From Larimichthys crocea (taxonomy: Eukaryota; Chordata; Actinopteri; Sciaenidae), in assembly GCF_000972845.2 (NCBI RefSeq), contig NC_040029.1:2392695-2456694 (forward strand): a stretch of 64,000 nucleotides of DNA, given 5' to 3'. The position numbers and the translations under genes are program-made. Shown one piece after another: positions 48,601-59,591 of the stretch (position 1 is the stretch's first letter; each line of letters opens with the position of its first letter). The notes under the pieces were generated by a model, which was given only the letters and a program-made list of their open reading frames with translations, was not told the origin of the DNA and ran no database searches.

Positions 48601-50337
48601 AACAAAAAAAAAAGGGAAGTCATGGGTGATACGTGATGATTAAGGGTGTATAAATCATGAAATGAGTGAGCATTAGGACTTGGATAAACGTCTCAATCTA
48701 CTGCACAGGGGACTGTTTTTAAGAACTTGAAACTGAGCCTTTGACAGTAAACAAAATGTTTGAATGAATTATCTGCATGCTGGATATGAGGTTGTGTTAT
48801 CACTAGACTGGCTGGCTATTCAAGTAGAACAGTTTCTATCTTCGAGATGTTTTTTCTGGCGTGAAGAGCACGCATGACTGATCTGTCTGAAAAAGGTGTG
48901 TAAACTCCATTTAAAGCGTGGATCATCCCTTTTTAAAACTTCTAATCTCATCGGCCTCGTGATCCGTTGATGGCTGTCCAGCAGGTTTCCTGAGACTGAG
49001 CGCAGGACAACGGTCAGCTACCCCTGTGAGGACATGTTTGCAGCTCTCAGCATCAGATCTTAAGATGCTGAGAGCTGACAAGCGAGGTGGCTTTAAAACA
49101 CAAGCGAAAAACACAAGTGTCTCCGATGCTATTTCAATTCTCACGCCCGTGGCACATTCCACGTCTGCAAAGGAGAGGGGAAGAAAAATGAACAGAGGAA
49201 GGTGGAAGACGCTCGGACTCATCCTCGAGGCGGAGCAGATTCGGATAAATGACAGATTATGATGAATATTTACAGTGAAAACATGCAAGATTATTATTTC
49301 TCTTTATATTTTCACCTCAAGCAGTCAGCCAAAGACTTTCACAGCTCTAACCTTATCAGCACCCTGCATGTATCTCTGTACTTTGCAAGGGAAATGATCA
49401 GACATTGACTCAACAGTTAGTCTCAGCCTTTAATGAAAGGACATGCAGATGCTGGTTGTCACCTATCTGAGGGGATAATACATACATTAACATATACAGG
49501 TAAAAGCTGTGACACAGGTGCATGATGCATACTGTGCTTGCAGGCATGCAAGTATCAGTGTTGCTATGTCAGGACGTTGTGATATTAACAGGGTTCCCAC
49601 ACCTTTTTCATGAACAAAAAATTCAAGCACTTTTCAAGCACCTTCAAGCACCAGTTTTTCCATTTTTCCAGCACCTTTAAATAGGTAGCCTACTAGTTGT
49701 GTTTGCCATGATGGTCATGGGAAGCGCAGCGGTGCCACTGTATGGCATAATAATAATATGGGTCTAATTAGCATTATTTCATATGGTGGTAGATTGACTG
49801 TTCTGATTTTTAACTAATTGTGAATTGGCTTGTATTCTCAGCTTGTGAGTGGTGTATTGTCTAACTACCATAGCGCAATAACAGTGACAAATAGACAATC
49901 ACACAAATTTCAAGCATTTCCAAGCACTTCACAAAAAAAAATTCAAGCATTTTCACAACCTTGAAAACACTGAATTGAAATTCAAGCATTTTCAAGGAAT
50001 TCAAGCACCCGTGGGAACCCTGTATTAAAAATAAGTCAATAAAAAGCTTTAAGTGAAGGGTCAGCTGGACTCAACATGTCTTTTAAACATATCAATTTAA
50101 ATATATTTACAGTTTTACTATTACTTTAAGAAAATATGTGTTTTCCAGCCTAGTGCGTTAATAGGAAGCACACACACACAATAAGACAAGGAGACACAGG
50201 GCATGCCTCTGCTGAGTTCAGCACAGCTGCTGTGGCGTTACACCGACACCAGCGTTACTCACCACGGTCACATAAACTAGTTTCCCTCCCGCTGCAGCTC
50301 CCACCGCCAGAAGAAAGAGCACCGCCGCGGACCGCAT
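44596..50337 (-). CDS. acp2: Lysosomal acid phosphatase (histidine acid phosphatase)
   Basis: Thirteen exons (minus): 50337-50263, 48131-48036, 47845-47759, 47468-47408, 47320-47229, 47134-47036, 46823-46737, 46033-45950, 45864-45816, 45460-45372, 45229-45123, 45008-44833, 44741-44596. All GT-AG and in phase, giving 415 aa (human ACP2 about 423). A signal peptide ([18 protein letters not shown]) is followed by the catalytic RHGDRSP (His about 29, the nucleophile), [22 protein letters not shown] and the proton-donor motif HDTT (His 274, Asp 275). Eight N-glycosylation sequons are visible. A transmembrane segment (about 368-393) and a short tail with GYQHV, matching the tyrosine sorting signal GYRHV of ACP2, distinguish it from secreted prostatic-type enzyme. 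It hydrolyses phosphomonoesters at acid pH in lysosomes. A paralogous acid phosphatase such as acp3 (acpp) is the main alternative, less likely given tail and [12 protein letters not shown]. Confidence 0.92.
45590..45654. repeat. (AC)n microsatellite in acp2 intron
   Basis: About 65 bp of pure AC dinucleotide in the intron between acp2 exons 45864-45816 and 45460-45372. Confidence 0.96.
49589..50022. mobile_element. Short terminal-inverted-repeat element, copy 2
   Basis: A 434-bp element in acp2 intron 1 (48132-50262). It begins CAGGGTTCCCAC and ends GTGGGAACCCTG, a perfect 12-bp inverted pair, and is flanked by a 6-bp direct repeat TATTAA (49583-49588 and 50023-50028). The interior matches copy 1 at 28617-29001 closely, with an extra roughly 36-bp TTTCCAAGCACTTCAC-A-run segment. 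No coding capacity. Confidence 0.78.
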
Positions 50338-50800
50338 GTTTCCGTCTGACCTGGCGGACGGACGACTCGTTGTTTGCCGAGCACAGATAGCGGCTTACCG
50401 GACTGCGTCTCCTCTGACTGCTGCCCCGAAGCTGCGTCAAGTCAGCCACTGTTAACGGCCGCCGGAAGTGTGGCGGAAGTTAAAAGAATAAAATGTGGCG
50501 TTTATATTTTAAGTAAAAACATCGCTAATGCTGAGAAAATATGAAGGGCTTCAAAAATCATATGTATGAATCATGTTGTTTTAAATCATATACTTCATGT
50601 TTCACCCACATTTGGGCTGTGTGTTTATGAAAAATGGGGCATATCGTTCAGCACGCGTTTTATTTTGAAAGCAACACCCTGCGTACAGTGTCGCTGACTT
50701 AACACAAAGAGAAAACGGAAGTGACGGATATTGTTTTTTTGTTGTTTTTTTTGCCCGGAAATCAAAGTTTTTTAGCGTCAGCAGCTTCCGGAGGGATGGA
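50338..50800 (-). promoter_or_regulatory. acp2 promoter with clustered ETS sites
   Basis: Upstream of the acp2 ATG are CCGGAAGT (50462-50469) and GCGGAAGT (50473-50480), an 11-bp-spaced tandem typical of GABP-type binding, plus ACGGAAGTG (50715-50723) and TTCCGGA (50786-50792). No TATA box and no CLEAR (GTCACGTGAC) element were seen, although the product is lysosomal. Confidence 0.55.
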
Positions 50801-53800
50801 AAAATAAAATAAATAAAGATTAAATCTTATGCCTAATAAAACAAATAAAAATTGCTACATTAAAATTGCAGTATACATAATTTACTTTCATTAAGTTTGA
50901 TTTGGTTCCTGGAAAATGAATGAATCATTTTGATTTGGTAGGATAAACTGTTATGGAAAATAAATTAATGCATGAGTAATTTTAATTTACGTCATCATTT
51001 TAACTTACTAGAGAGATTGACTTGCTAAGTCTATATAACACTTTGATTTGACGAACTAATAATACAATAAATAAATAAATACAAAATTCAGAACCTCACA
51101 ATGTTTGATACAGGTTAAAATTCTGACTATATTACTGACTATATCATTTTGACTAAGAACCTCTGAATTCTGAATTGTTGGTCCAAAATTAGTCATTTAA
51201 GTAATCAAGTAGTTAAATAAACGTTTAAATAAAAAATTTTTAAAAAGTATTTAACTTGGCATGAACATTTTTTTTTTTATTGTTTTATATAATACCTATT
51301 TTTTCCTCTGTTATTCTTTACTTTATTTTATTTTCCTAGTAGAAATGATATCCCATAAACATTTGCCAAAACACACACGTTCTTCCTGGCTTGCAGTTCC
51401 CCTCCTCAGACACTTGAGGTCAGTGTTGTCCTGATTGCAATCATGTATCTGCTTACATGTCAGACATAAAGCATCTGCAATGAAGCTGTTGTTGAAGCAT
51501 TTAGTATCTGATACTTGAATGAATTATTAGCCTGTGTACCTGAGGGTACAAGATGTTGCTGGAACCTTAGCGTCTACAGCTCAAAACATTTTATCTGGAG
51601 GTTTTAAACATTGTAGTTTAGAGCAAAGGTCAAGAAATTGGTTTATCAAATATATATATCAAAGATAATAACTAATTATTATCTGTGGCTGTAATGTTCA
51701 TTGGAATAATATGTTGCACTGAAGCAGCAATACTCAAGTGAGTCTTTGGACTTGTGGCTCCTGAGTTGAGTGGTACGCATACATGCACATACTTCCCATT
51801 GAGACCTTTCATCTATATCTGGCTTACAGATCCCGCAAAGCACCGTGTCATGATCACACTTGTTTTAAGTGAGCCACAATCACACTGGTGTTAAACGTTA
51901 AAGCTTTCATGTGTGGAACGTGTGATGTTTGAAAAGGCTCTCTGTTTTTTTTTTTCAGAGCAGCTAACGGTGAAAACCTTTGGCCCTGTGCTGACCCTTC
52001 TCGCAAGACCCTCTGGTACCATGATCTGTGTGTGTTTACACAGTGAAAAGCAGCTTTGTTGTGCGACAACCTGGCAACAAGAAGCACTAAGCCTGGATCC
52101 TAGTGGGAATCTGATCTCCGTCTAGTTTTTTTCAAGTACACTGTGTTTACACAGTAAAAATTATTTTCCTGTGCTTTCGTCATGGTTTTTCCAAACAAAC
52201 AGACTGGATGAACCCTTTGGGAACATTGCTTGCTTCCCCCAGTGTTTTGGTGCATTTTCCTCTTTGCCACTGTCACGATATCAACATTTCTTTTTCTCTT
52301 TGTCCATCTTGGTTAATGAACTTGTGTTAAACATGAAGCATTATCTCCTAAATATCTTTCATTCTTCAAAGTGTATGACTCCACATGTATATGACCAAGA
52401 AGCAGGCAGTAAAGTGAGGATGACAGTTGCAAACTCTCACTCCATAACTACTACAACTACTATTTTTAGCCCTGCCAGTCTTTCTACTTTTACAGTAGGC
52501 TACTGGTTAATACTGCTACTAGTATTACTTCCCACCACAATCATGTACTCCTATTATTGCTTGTACTAATACACCAAAATGAACTACAAAATTGGGTTAA
52601 ATTGTTGGCGTGTTTTATCATATATGTGTATTGAAACCAACCAAAGTTACTACCCTCAATCTCTAAGCTCTTGGACCTGACAGCTCGTTCTTCTAGATGT
52701 TCTTCTTCCTATATGAAGTAATGTTGTATTAAACGTAAACATGATTTTTTTTTTTTAATGACTCTAAATATTAGTTTCACAAAGCGAACTCTAAACCGCT
52801 CAGGAGGACTTTGATGCAGTTGAAAGCTCAGAGAAAAAGAAAAGTGGTTCTTGAGTTGTGTCAAACTGGAGCTGCTCCAGAGAATCATCTAAAAAGACAA
52901 AAAGTGAGAGATTTTCCGTGGCCTATTTAAACTGGGGTAGTATAACATGGAGGCCTCTGGAGTTAAAAATTAACCAGTAGTGGAAAGAATCCCAAAATAT
53001 CCCACTGAGGTTGTAGAAGAGTTCCTAAGCTGATGTTTCTCTTTCCTGGAATCAAAATCGGCTTGCATTAAAGGAACAGAAATCTTATTGTACGTGGAGT
53101 CAAGACAAGTGGCAAGAGAATTGGCAAGAAAAAAATCATAAAATCCTAATAATGTCACATGCTTCTTTGGGAAGGTGTGGCACACCTGGCCGTTAGCACA
53201 AATAAAAGATCCATCAAGCAGAAAACACCCTGTGGGAACCTGACGGTAGACCGCATCCCATAAACTGCCTGCAAAACAAACAATATTCAGCATTCAGCAA
53301 TATTCCCTCAGCATTGTTGCCAAGTTATTGTATGTTTATGCAAGTTAAGAGTCAACAATAATCCTCTTGTTCTTTTGGTTTTTTTTTACCCCGGGCTGTT
53401 TATAACTGCGCTCATATACTATGTGTTACTAAACCCTGCTGGAGGTGTTTATGTTTTTGCTCATATGTCAGATTATAGGTGGCGGATAATGCTGAAAACA
53501 CATGCTGCAGCCCGGCTTAACCCCGATGAATCAACACTTTGTGCGAAAACAGAAAAATAGGCAAGAGTCAAAGGTCAGCAGGATCCCACAAAAACACACA
53601 TGGACAATAGCAATAAGGAGAACAATAGTGATTAGAGGAGAGATTGCCCTTAATCTGCAGTATCTATGTGTTTGCTTATTGAGGATCAGTTAAAGCAGGA
53701 TACCCTGCTTCATCTGAGGAGTCTAATTCACACTGACACCTCACTGACAGAGGTGTAATCTGCTTGTTGGGAGACTATAAAAGGCAAAAGGGGGTGGGGG

Positions 53801-54740
53801 GGACATGACTAATGATCGTGAAGATCACACTGAGAATTACTAACATAATTACCGAGATGATCTGATGAACAGATGTCTGCGAGCTTCCTCCCGCTGACAG
53901 GGCCCTTCACAGCCCTAATAAGCGCTTGTTTTTTCCAAGCACTGCCCTCCAGTGCCTTCTGTTTGTCTCTGATTGTGATTGACAACTCAGGAGAGGGGGA
54001 AAAGTTGCCTTGCGAAAAAAAAAAAGAAAAGAGAAAAAGAAATTGTGTGGGAAGAGTTGTGTTGTTGTGTTTAGGCTGCAGGGGAGTGCAGAGTGAACCC
54101 GAGCAGCCAGATGATGGCAGCATTTGTTGCAGCTTGTTATTGCACCCAGGCCTCTGACGCATTTGCTTTAGTCATCCCCCCCCCTCTCTCTCTCTGTGTG
54201 AGATGGCTGTTTTTCAATCAACATGAACATTTTGTAAATATGCTGCAAAGTGCAGCATAAGCATAAAGCGTTTTTTTTTTTTTTTTCCCTCAAATCACAA
54301 AACAAAACAAGGTCGCCTCCCTCCATCATCCCCTGCGGCTCTGACCCAACAAAAGCTTCATTTTTTCACAGAGGAAACCACCATAATTATTACCAAATGT
54401 TGAGTTGTGGATGGGAGAATAAAACGGTGAGGTGCTGAAATAGGAAACGAAAGGTTCCAGTCGGTGAGGAATACCCACATGATTAAAAATAGACCACAAC
54501 ACTTCTTATATAACAAGAGGGACATCAGGGTTGTTTACAGTTTTGGGGGCCTGAGAAATGAATGGTTACACAATAACAGCATTGTGTGGCACATTCAAAT
54601 CCACAATAATCACAAAGGTATTAAATATTAATTGAGGTGTTAAACCCAGCCTGTGTGTGTGTGTGTTTTGCTTTCATTTGACAGGGTTTCTTGTTATTCA
54701 ATGGGCTTCTGATCATTTCTCCATGAGAGAGTGGTTTGGA
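50801..54740. other. AT-rich intergenic region between acp2 and irs2
   Basis: About 3.9 kb between the divergent acp2 and irs2 promoters. Open frames are 132 codons or fewer and carry no recognisable domain. There are A/T-rich stretches at 50.8-51.35 kb and homopolymer runs near 51945, 52747, 54019 and 54271. No RNA gene or intact mobile element was recognised. Confidence 0.5.
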
Positions 54741-54746
54741 AAGCGA

Positions 54747-54774
54747 GGAAGGGGGGGGGAGGAGGAGGAGGAGG
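54747..54774 (+). promoter_or_regulatory. G-rich (GGA)n tract upstream of irs2
   Basis: A run of nine G followed by AGGAGGAGGAGGAGG, about 350 bp before the irs2 ATG. Its pattern could form a G-quadruplex. Confidence 0.45.
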
Positions 54775-54794
54775 CCTGCCTTGAATTATTTCAT

Positions 54795-55119
54795 GAGCCA
54801 ATAGGAGGCGTCGGATCCGGCTGATGGACAGGCACGGCCCCTGCAGGACGCACCGCCTCCCTATGACTCCGTGTTTTAGTCTGTTTTTAGAGCAGCAGCG
54901 TCACATGTTGTTTTGCTCCAGGATCAGATCAGTGCCTGGTGTACCGTGGCGCACAGCGGACGCACCAGTGTCTGCTATGGATTAGACTGATATAACAACA
55001 AACGGGTTCTATCTTTATAAAGTTTATTTTTTAAAAAGGCGAGTTTGTTTATTTATTTTATTTTATTTTGAAAAAACAAGTTGCTTATTTTGCAACTTGT
55101 AAATATCCCAGGTGAAGAA
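54795..55119 (+). promoter_or_regulatory. irs2 promoter/5' leader with E-box and insulin response element
   Basis: Contains a CCAAT box (54798-54802), a TCACATG E-box (54901-54907) and, one base later, TGTTTTG (54909-54915), an exact FOXO-type insulin response element. From memory, adjacent E-box/SRE and TGTTTTG elements in the mammalian IRS2 promoter mediate opposing control by TFE3/SREBP and FOXO. Whether these bases lie upstream of the start site or within the leader cannot be told here. Confidence 0.45.
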
Positions 55120-58100
55120 ATGGCAAGTCCTCCGGCGGCAGGAGGACACCTGTTATCCAATGGCACGAACGGTGTGAAGAAATGCGGATACCTGAGGAAG
55201 CAGAAACACGGACACAGGCGCTTCTTCGTGCTCCGGGAGTCGACCGAGCGATGCCCTGCCCGCCTGGAGTATTATGAAAGCGAGAAGAAATGGAGAAACA
55301 AGTCCGCCGCGAAACGGGTCATAACTTTGGACACCTGTCTGTGCGTAAACAAGCGCGCCGACGCCAAACACAAGCACCTCATCGCCCTCTACACCAAGGA
55401 CGAGTACTTCGCCGTGGCTGCGGACAACGAGCAGGAGCAAGAGAGCTGGTACACGGTTCTGACTGATCTCATAGCTGAGGGGAAAGTGTACGACAGTCCT
55501 GCTTCCACCTCCTCTTTAGTGGGCTTTGAGGAAGCCAGCTACGGACTTATTACTCCTGCAACAGCCGCATATAAAGAGGTATGGCAGGTCAACTTGAAAT
55601 CCAAAGGTTTGGGTCAGATCAAAAACCTCACTGGTGTGTACAGGCTGTGTTTGTCCAGCCGGACCATCAGCTTTGTCAAACTGAACTCAGAGACAGCTGC
55701 TGTCAGTTTACAGCTCATGAACATTCGGAGATGTGGCCACTCGGACAGCTTCTTCTTCATAGAGGTGGGTCGGTCAGCGGTCACTGGTCCTGGGGAGTTC
55801 TGGATGCAGGCGGAGGACTCAGTGGTAGCTCAGAACATCCACGAGACCATCCTTGAAGCCATGAAGGCCATGAAGGAGCTGTCTGAGTTCAGGCCGCGGA
55901 GCAAAAGCCAGTCTGCCAGCACTAACCCCATCTCCGTGCCCACACGACGCAACCTCAACAACCTCCCCCCCAGTCAGACGGGCCTGGTGAGGAGATCCAG
56001 GACAGATAGCATGGCAGCCACGTCCCCTGGGAGAAAGTTCACATCTTGTCGGATAAGAACGGCCAGCGAGGGAGACGGAAGTGTGACCCGGCCTGTGTCC
56101 ATGTCTATATCTGTGACCGGGAGTCCCACCAGTCCAAACTCTGGGAACCACCTCAGCAGGTCTCACACCCTCAGCAGTGGACGTACCTGCGTAATGCTTG
56201 AGTCCGCCTCCAACCTGCATCACAGCAGGTCCATGCCGGTGTCCAACTCCCCTCCGGCTGCCTCCAGCCCCATCAGCATGTCTCCCAGAGGGGGGGCTAG
56301 TATCTCCACTCCTGACAAAGCCAGGCGACCTTTCAGCTGCAGCGCCTCCATCTCTGGCTCCCTGAGCGACACTGGCTTCATGCTGTGTGACGATTACAGC
56401 TCCAGCCTAAGTGAGGCCAGATTCCTCCCCCTGACCCGCAGTGACACCCCTGACTCTTTGTCCAGCACGCCTCCATCTCGTGACATCAGTGACCCTTGTG
56501 GCTACATGATAATGGAGGGGGCAAACGGCAACAGGTCTGGGGCCTACAGCGAGGGTCTGGCGTTTGATAAGGCTTACAGGAAGCGGACACACTCCCTCAC
56601 CACACCACGTCAACAGAGGGTGGTGGCGCCGCTGTCCTCGGCCTCTCTGGATGAGTACACACTCATGAGGATGGCACATGGACACAACTCCCACTCCGCC
56701 TCACCCAAAGTTTGCTACCCCGAGGATTATGGAGACATTGAAATCGGTTCATCCAGGAGCTCCAGTAGTAACCTTGCAGATGATGGCTACATGCCGATGA
56801 CGCCAGGTGTGGCATCCCAGTCTGGCAAGGTAGACAACTACGTACCCATGAGCCCCATGTGTGTCTCCGCACCGAAGCAGATTGTGAACCCTAGGGTGCA
56901 TCCTCAGGCGGCTGCCAGCAACGGCTACAAGACCAACTCCCCCTGCAACAGCTCTCTGGAGGACAACGGCTACATGAGAATGTGGTGTGGCTCCAAATCC
57001 TCCATGGAGAGCCCAGACAGGAACGGCGAATACATGAACATGTCACCTGGAAACCCACCTCCACTCCAGACCCCCCCTGATTACTACATGGGGATGCTGG
57101 CTGGTGAACCTGCGTCAGTGAGGCCGGCTTACCAGGGCGGCTCCCTCACGCTGCCAGCTAAACTTCATGCCGCCAAGAATGAGGAGAACAGCCAGTATGT
57201 GTTGATGAGCCCTCAGAGTTCCAGGCAGAGGGCGGGGGAGTCAGACTATTATTCAGTGATGCATCCCAGTGGAGCTCAGACCTCACCGCTGAGCCCATCG
57301 GTTCCCTCTCCATCCAGGCACAACCGGGCAGAGACCCTGCCCTACAGAGGGAGGCTGGGCAGGCCTAACAGGCTATCCCTAGACACCCTGAGGACCCTGC
57401 CCAGCATGAACGAGCACCCCTTGCCCGGAGAACCCCGGAGCCCTGGGGAGTACATCAACATTGACTTCAGTAGTGGCACCAGATTCTCCCCTCCATCCAC
57501 TGTATCAACAGAGAGCCAGTCTTCATCACTGGGCTCCAGTGGCGGGTGCCCGGGGAGGTCCTCTCTGACAGACTACATAAACCTGGAGCTGGGCTCGCAC
57601 TCACCCAAGGAGGCTGACACAGCCGCTGAGCGATTGGACACACTCCCAGAGTTGTCAATGTGCCCCTGCTCAGAGGAGGATGGAGTGTACCATCTGGACG
57701 GTGAGAAAAGGTCTCCGGGCCTCTGTGACGAGGTGAAAAATGACTACACTGAGATGACATTTGGGATGACCAGCTCGCCTCCACAGCTTGTTCCCCAGAA
57801 CACAGCAAGGTATGTGTTATCTGTGTGGGGAGGGAGTAATGTTTATCATTTGTTATCATTTATTTCAACAGCCTGGCTGTGTTATTGATGCCAAGCGGAG
57901 GCAAAAATAGTAGCATGCTGCATTTTTACTCATTGAATAAATGTGGGGATGGAAAGTATCTATGGTTGATCTGAGTGAAAATAAAACCTATTTTAAATAT
58001 TGTTCTCCAGCAGCCAGAGCACCAGGGAGCGAAGGCTCTCTCTGGAGGACCAGGGAGTCCCAGAAGGCATTGGGGTGTTCTTGCTTGGGGCAAACTCCTC

Positions 58101-58510
58101 TCCCACAGTGGACCCCGACTGCTCTGCCAAGGTGATCCGGGCCAATCCGCAGGGACGTCGGCGCCACAGCTCAGAGACCTTCTCATCTACCGCCACGGTG
58201 ACGCCGGTCTTCCCCTCTTTCGCCCGAGGCGACGCAGTCAAGAGGCACAGCTCGGTGGAGAACATCTCGTCCCGGAGCAGCGAGGGCTCCGACGAGGAGT
58301 ACGGCAGCCCCGTGAACCGGCAGAACTCGGCCGGCTACCCCAATGGACTGAACTACATTGCCTTGAACCTGCTGGACAACAGGGACGTGGAGAAGTGCGA
58401 AGACCTGGCCGGCTTCAAACCCACAAGCAGCTGCAAAGGTGGCATCAATGGATTACACAGCACACCATATGTCTGTCTGGGATTCAAGGAGGCTGCAACC
58501 ACTGCCAAAG
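55120..58510 (+). CDS. irs2: Insulin receptor substrate 2 (3' end outside the window)
   Basis: Exon 1 55120-57809 and exon 2 58011-58510, 1063 codons plus an incomplete last codon; a terminal exon supplying about one residue and stop is expected downstream (mammalian IRS2 ends ...VKE). The ATG begins MASPPA, as in mammalian IRS2, and not the upstream in-frame TTG. A PH domain occupies about 21-123 (KCGYLRKQKHGHRRFFVLR), a PTB domain about 151-254 (WQVNLKSKGLGQ, NIRRCGHSDSFFFIEVGRS). Ten YxxM PI3K-docking sites occur at Tyr 462, 513, 557, 574, 618, 638, 656, 693, 711 and 876; YINI at 778 is a GRB2-type site, and NYIAL (Tyr 1012) an SHP2-type site. KRLB-type sequence (KRTHSLTTP, about 488-496) marks IRS2 rather than IRS1, but carries His 491 instead of Tyr. 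It links insulin/IGF1 receptors to PI3K and MAPK. irs2a or irs2b paralogue not decided. Confidence 0.95.
57810..58010 (+). other. Intron 1 of irs2 with NAGNAG acceptor
   Basis: Donor CAAG|GTATGTG at 57810 and acceptor TTCTCCAG at 58009-58010, followed by CAG at 58011-58013, an in-frame tandem acceptor. Both choices keep the frame and differ by one Ser. Homology to IRS2 resumes immediately (RRLSLEDQ against mammalian KRLSLMEQ). Without splicing the frame ends at 57888. Confidence 0.8.
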
Positions 58511-59554
58511 GTGAGTGAGGTTGAAGTCAGATGTGTTACTGCTAAATAATGTATCTTGTCAGTCCTGCATGTGTTATTGTTTTAAGGGAGGGGATGAAGG
58601 GTGGTAGGAATGTGTGTGAAAAGAGCAGCACTGTGCAGTGAAAGGAGAAAAAAAACAAGGATCAAGACAAACCTCCAGATTCAAATTCAAACGGCCTCTG
58701 TGGATTTCAAAGCACAGTAGGCGGTGCTGATGTGGCCTTCAGGTGCTCCTCTTCAGCTGAGCGCTTAAACATCTGGTAACGGGAGCGGCGTTTTTGTGGC
58801 TGCTTTTGCTATCCGACGCAACAGAGCGACAGTCGGGAGCGCCAAAATAAGTGGTTTTTGTTGCAATCAATCATGTCCTTTTGAAGGTTCCTATTTGGCA
58901 ATCCCCACATTTCCCACAACATGTGAATGCAGCACAAGGCAGCTATGAAACGTGACCAGGCTGAGAGCTCTGAAGTAAACAAGCACCATGACTGAGCAGG
59001 ATGCTGCCTCGCTGCTACTGTTGTGGGCTGCTGATACTAAAAATACACGAGTAGATTTTAGGGATTCCACCAACGCTTATTATGAATGGAGGCTGTTTGT
59101 ACAGAAAACAGAAAATGAGAGAGCAGAGGTAATAAATGGCTCCTTATCGCCTCTGTTTAATCATTTTTCTATGGTTTGTTTGGAATGCCATAAAGCTGTC
59201 CCTTGTAATGTCACACTGAGCCGTGGGCATTTCCGGCTGTTGTTTTTCAGTTGGGTAGGCTTTAGGATGTGTTGCACATCGACGTGACCTCCATAGACCC
59301 CTTATTCCCACCACCCCACGATCAATACAGCGTCCCAGAATATCCCAGCGAACAAAATAAAAACAAAGAGCACAGAGACAGAAACAGTGAGTGTTGACGC
59401 CGAACCCAAGTTTGACTCTCTGCCCCCCCCACGCCGACGTTTATTGGACACAGTACGCTCACATGTGTTTGCCAGCACGTAGAGGGGCCGAGAGGGGGGG
59501 AGGAGGAGGGTTCGTACGCATGACATGTGAGGCCCCAGCACAAGTGGATATGTG

Positions 59555-59559
<5 letters not shown>

Positions 59560-59588
<29 letters not shown>
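59560..59588. repeat. (TG)n microsatellite
   Basis: About 29 bp of TG dinucleotide in the irs2 intron. Confidence 0.93.

Positions 59589-59591
<3 letters not shown>

Noticed and set aside
52171..52569. 132-codon plus-strand frame between acp2 and irs2
   Set aside because: Low-complexity Thr/Ser/Tyr-rich translation, no recognised domain and no supporting splice or promoter context.
55153..56872. Antisense open frames inside irs2 exon 1
   Set aside because: They are shadows of the strongly biased irs2 coding sequence, and the sense frame accounts for all the conservation.
57810..57888. irs2 protein ending at 57888 as the normal product
   Set aside because: Past the GTATGTG donor the translation has no IRS resemblance, whereas homology resumes in phase at 58011 after a clear acceptor.
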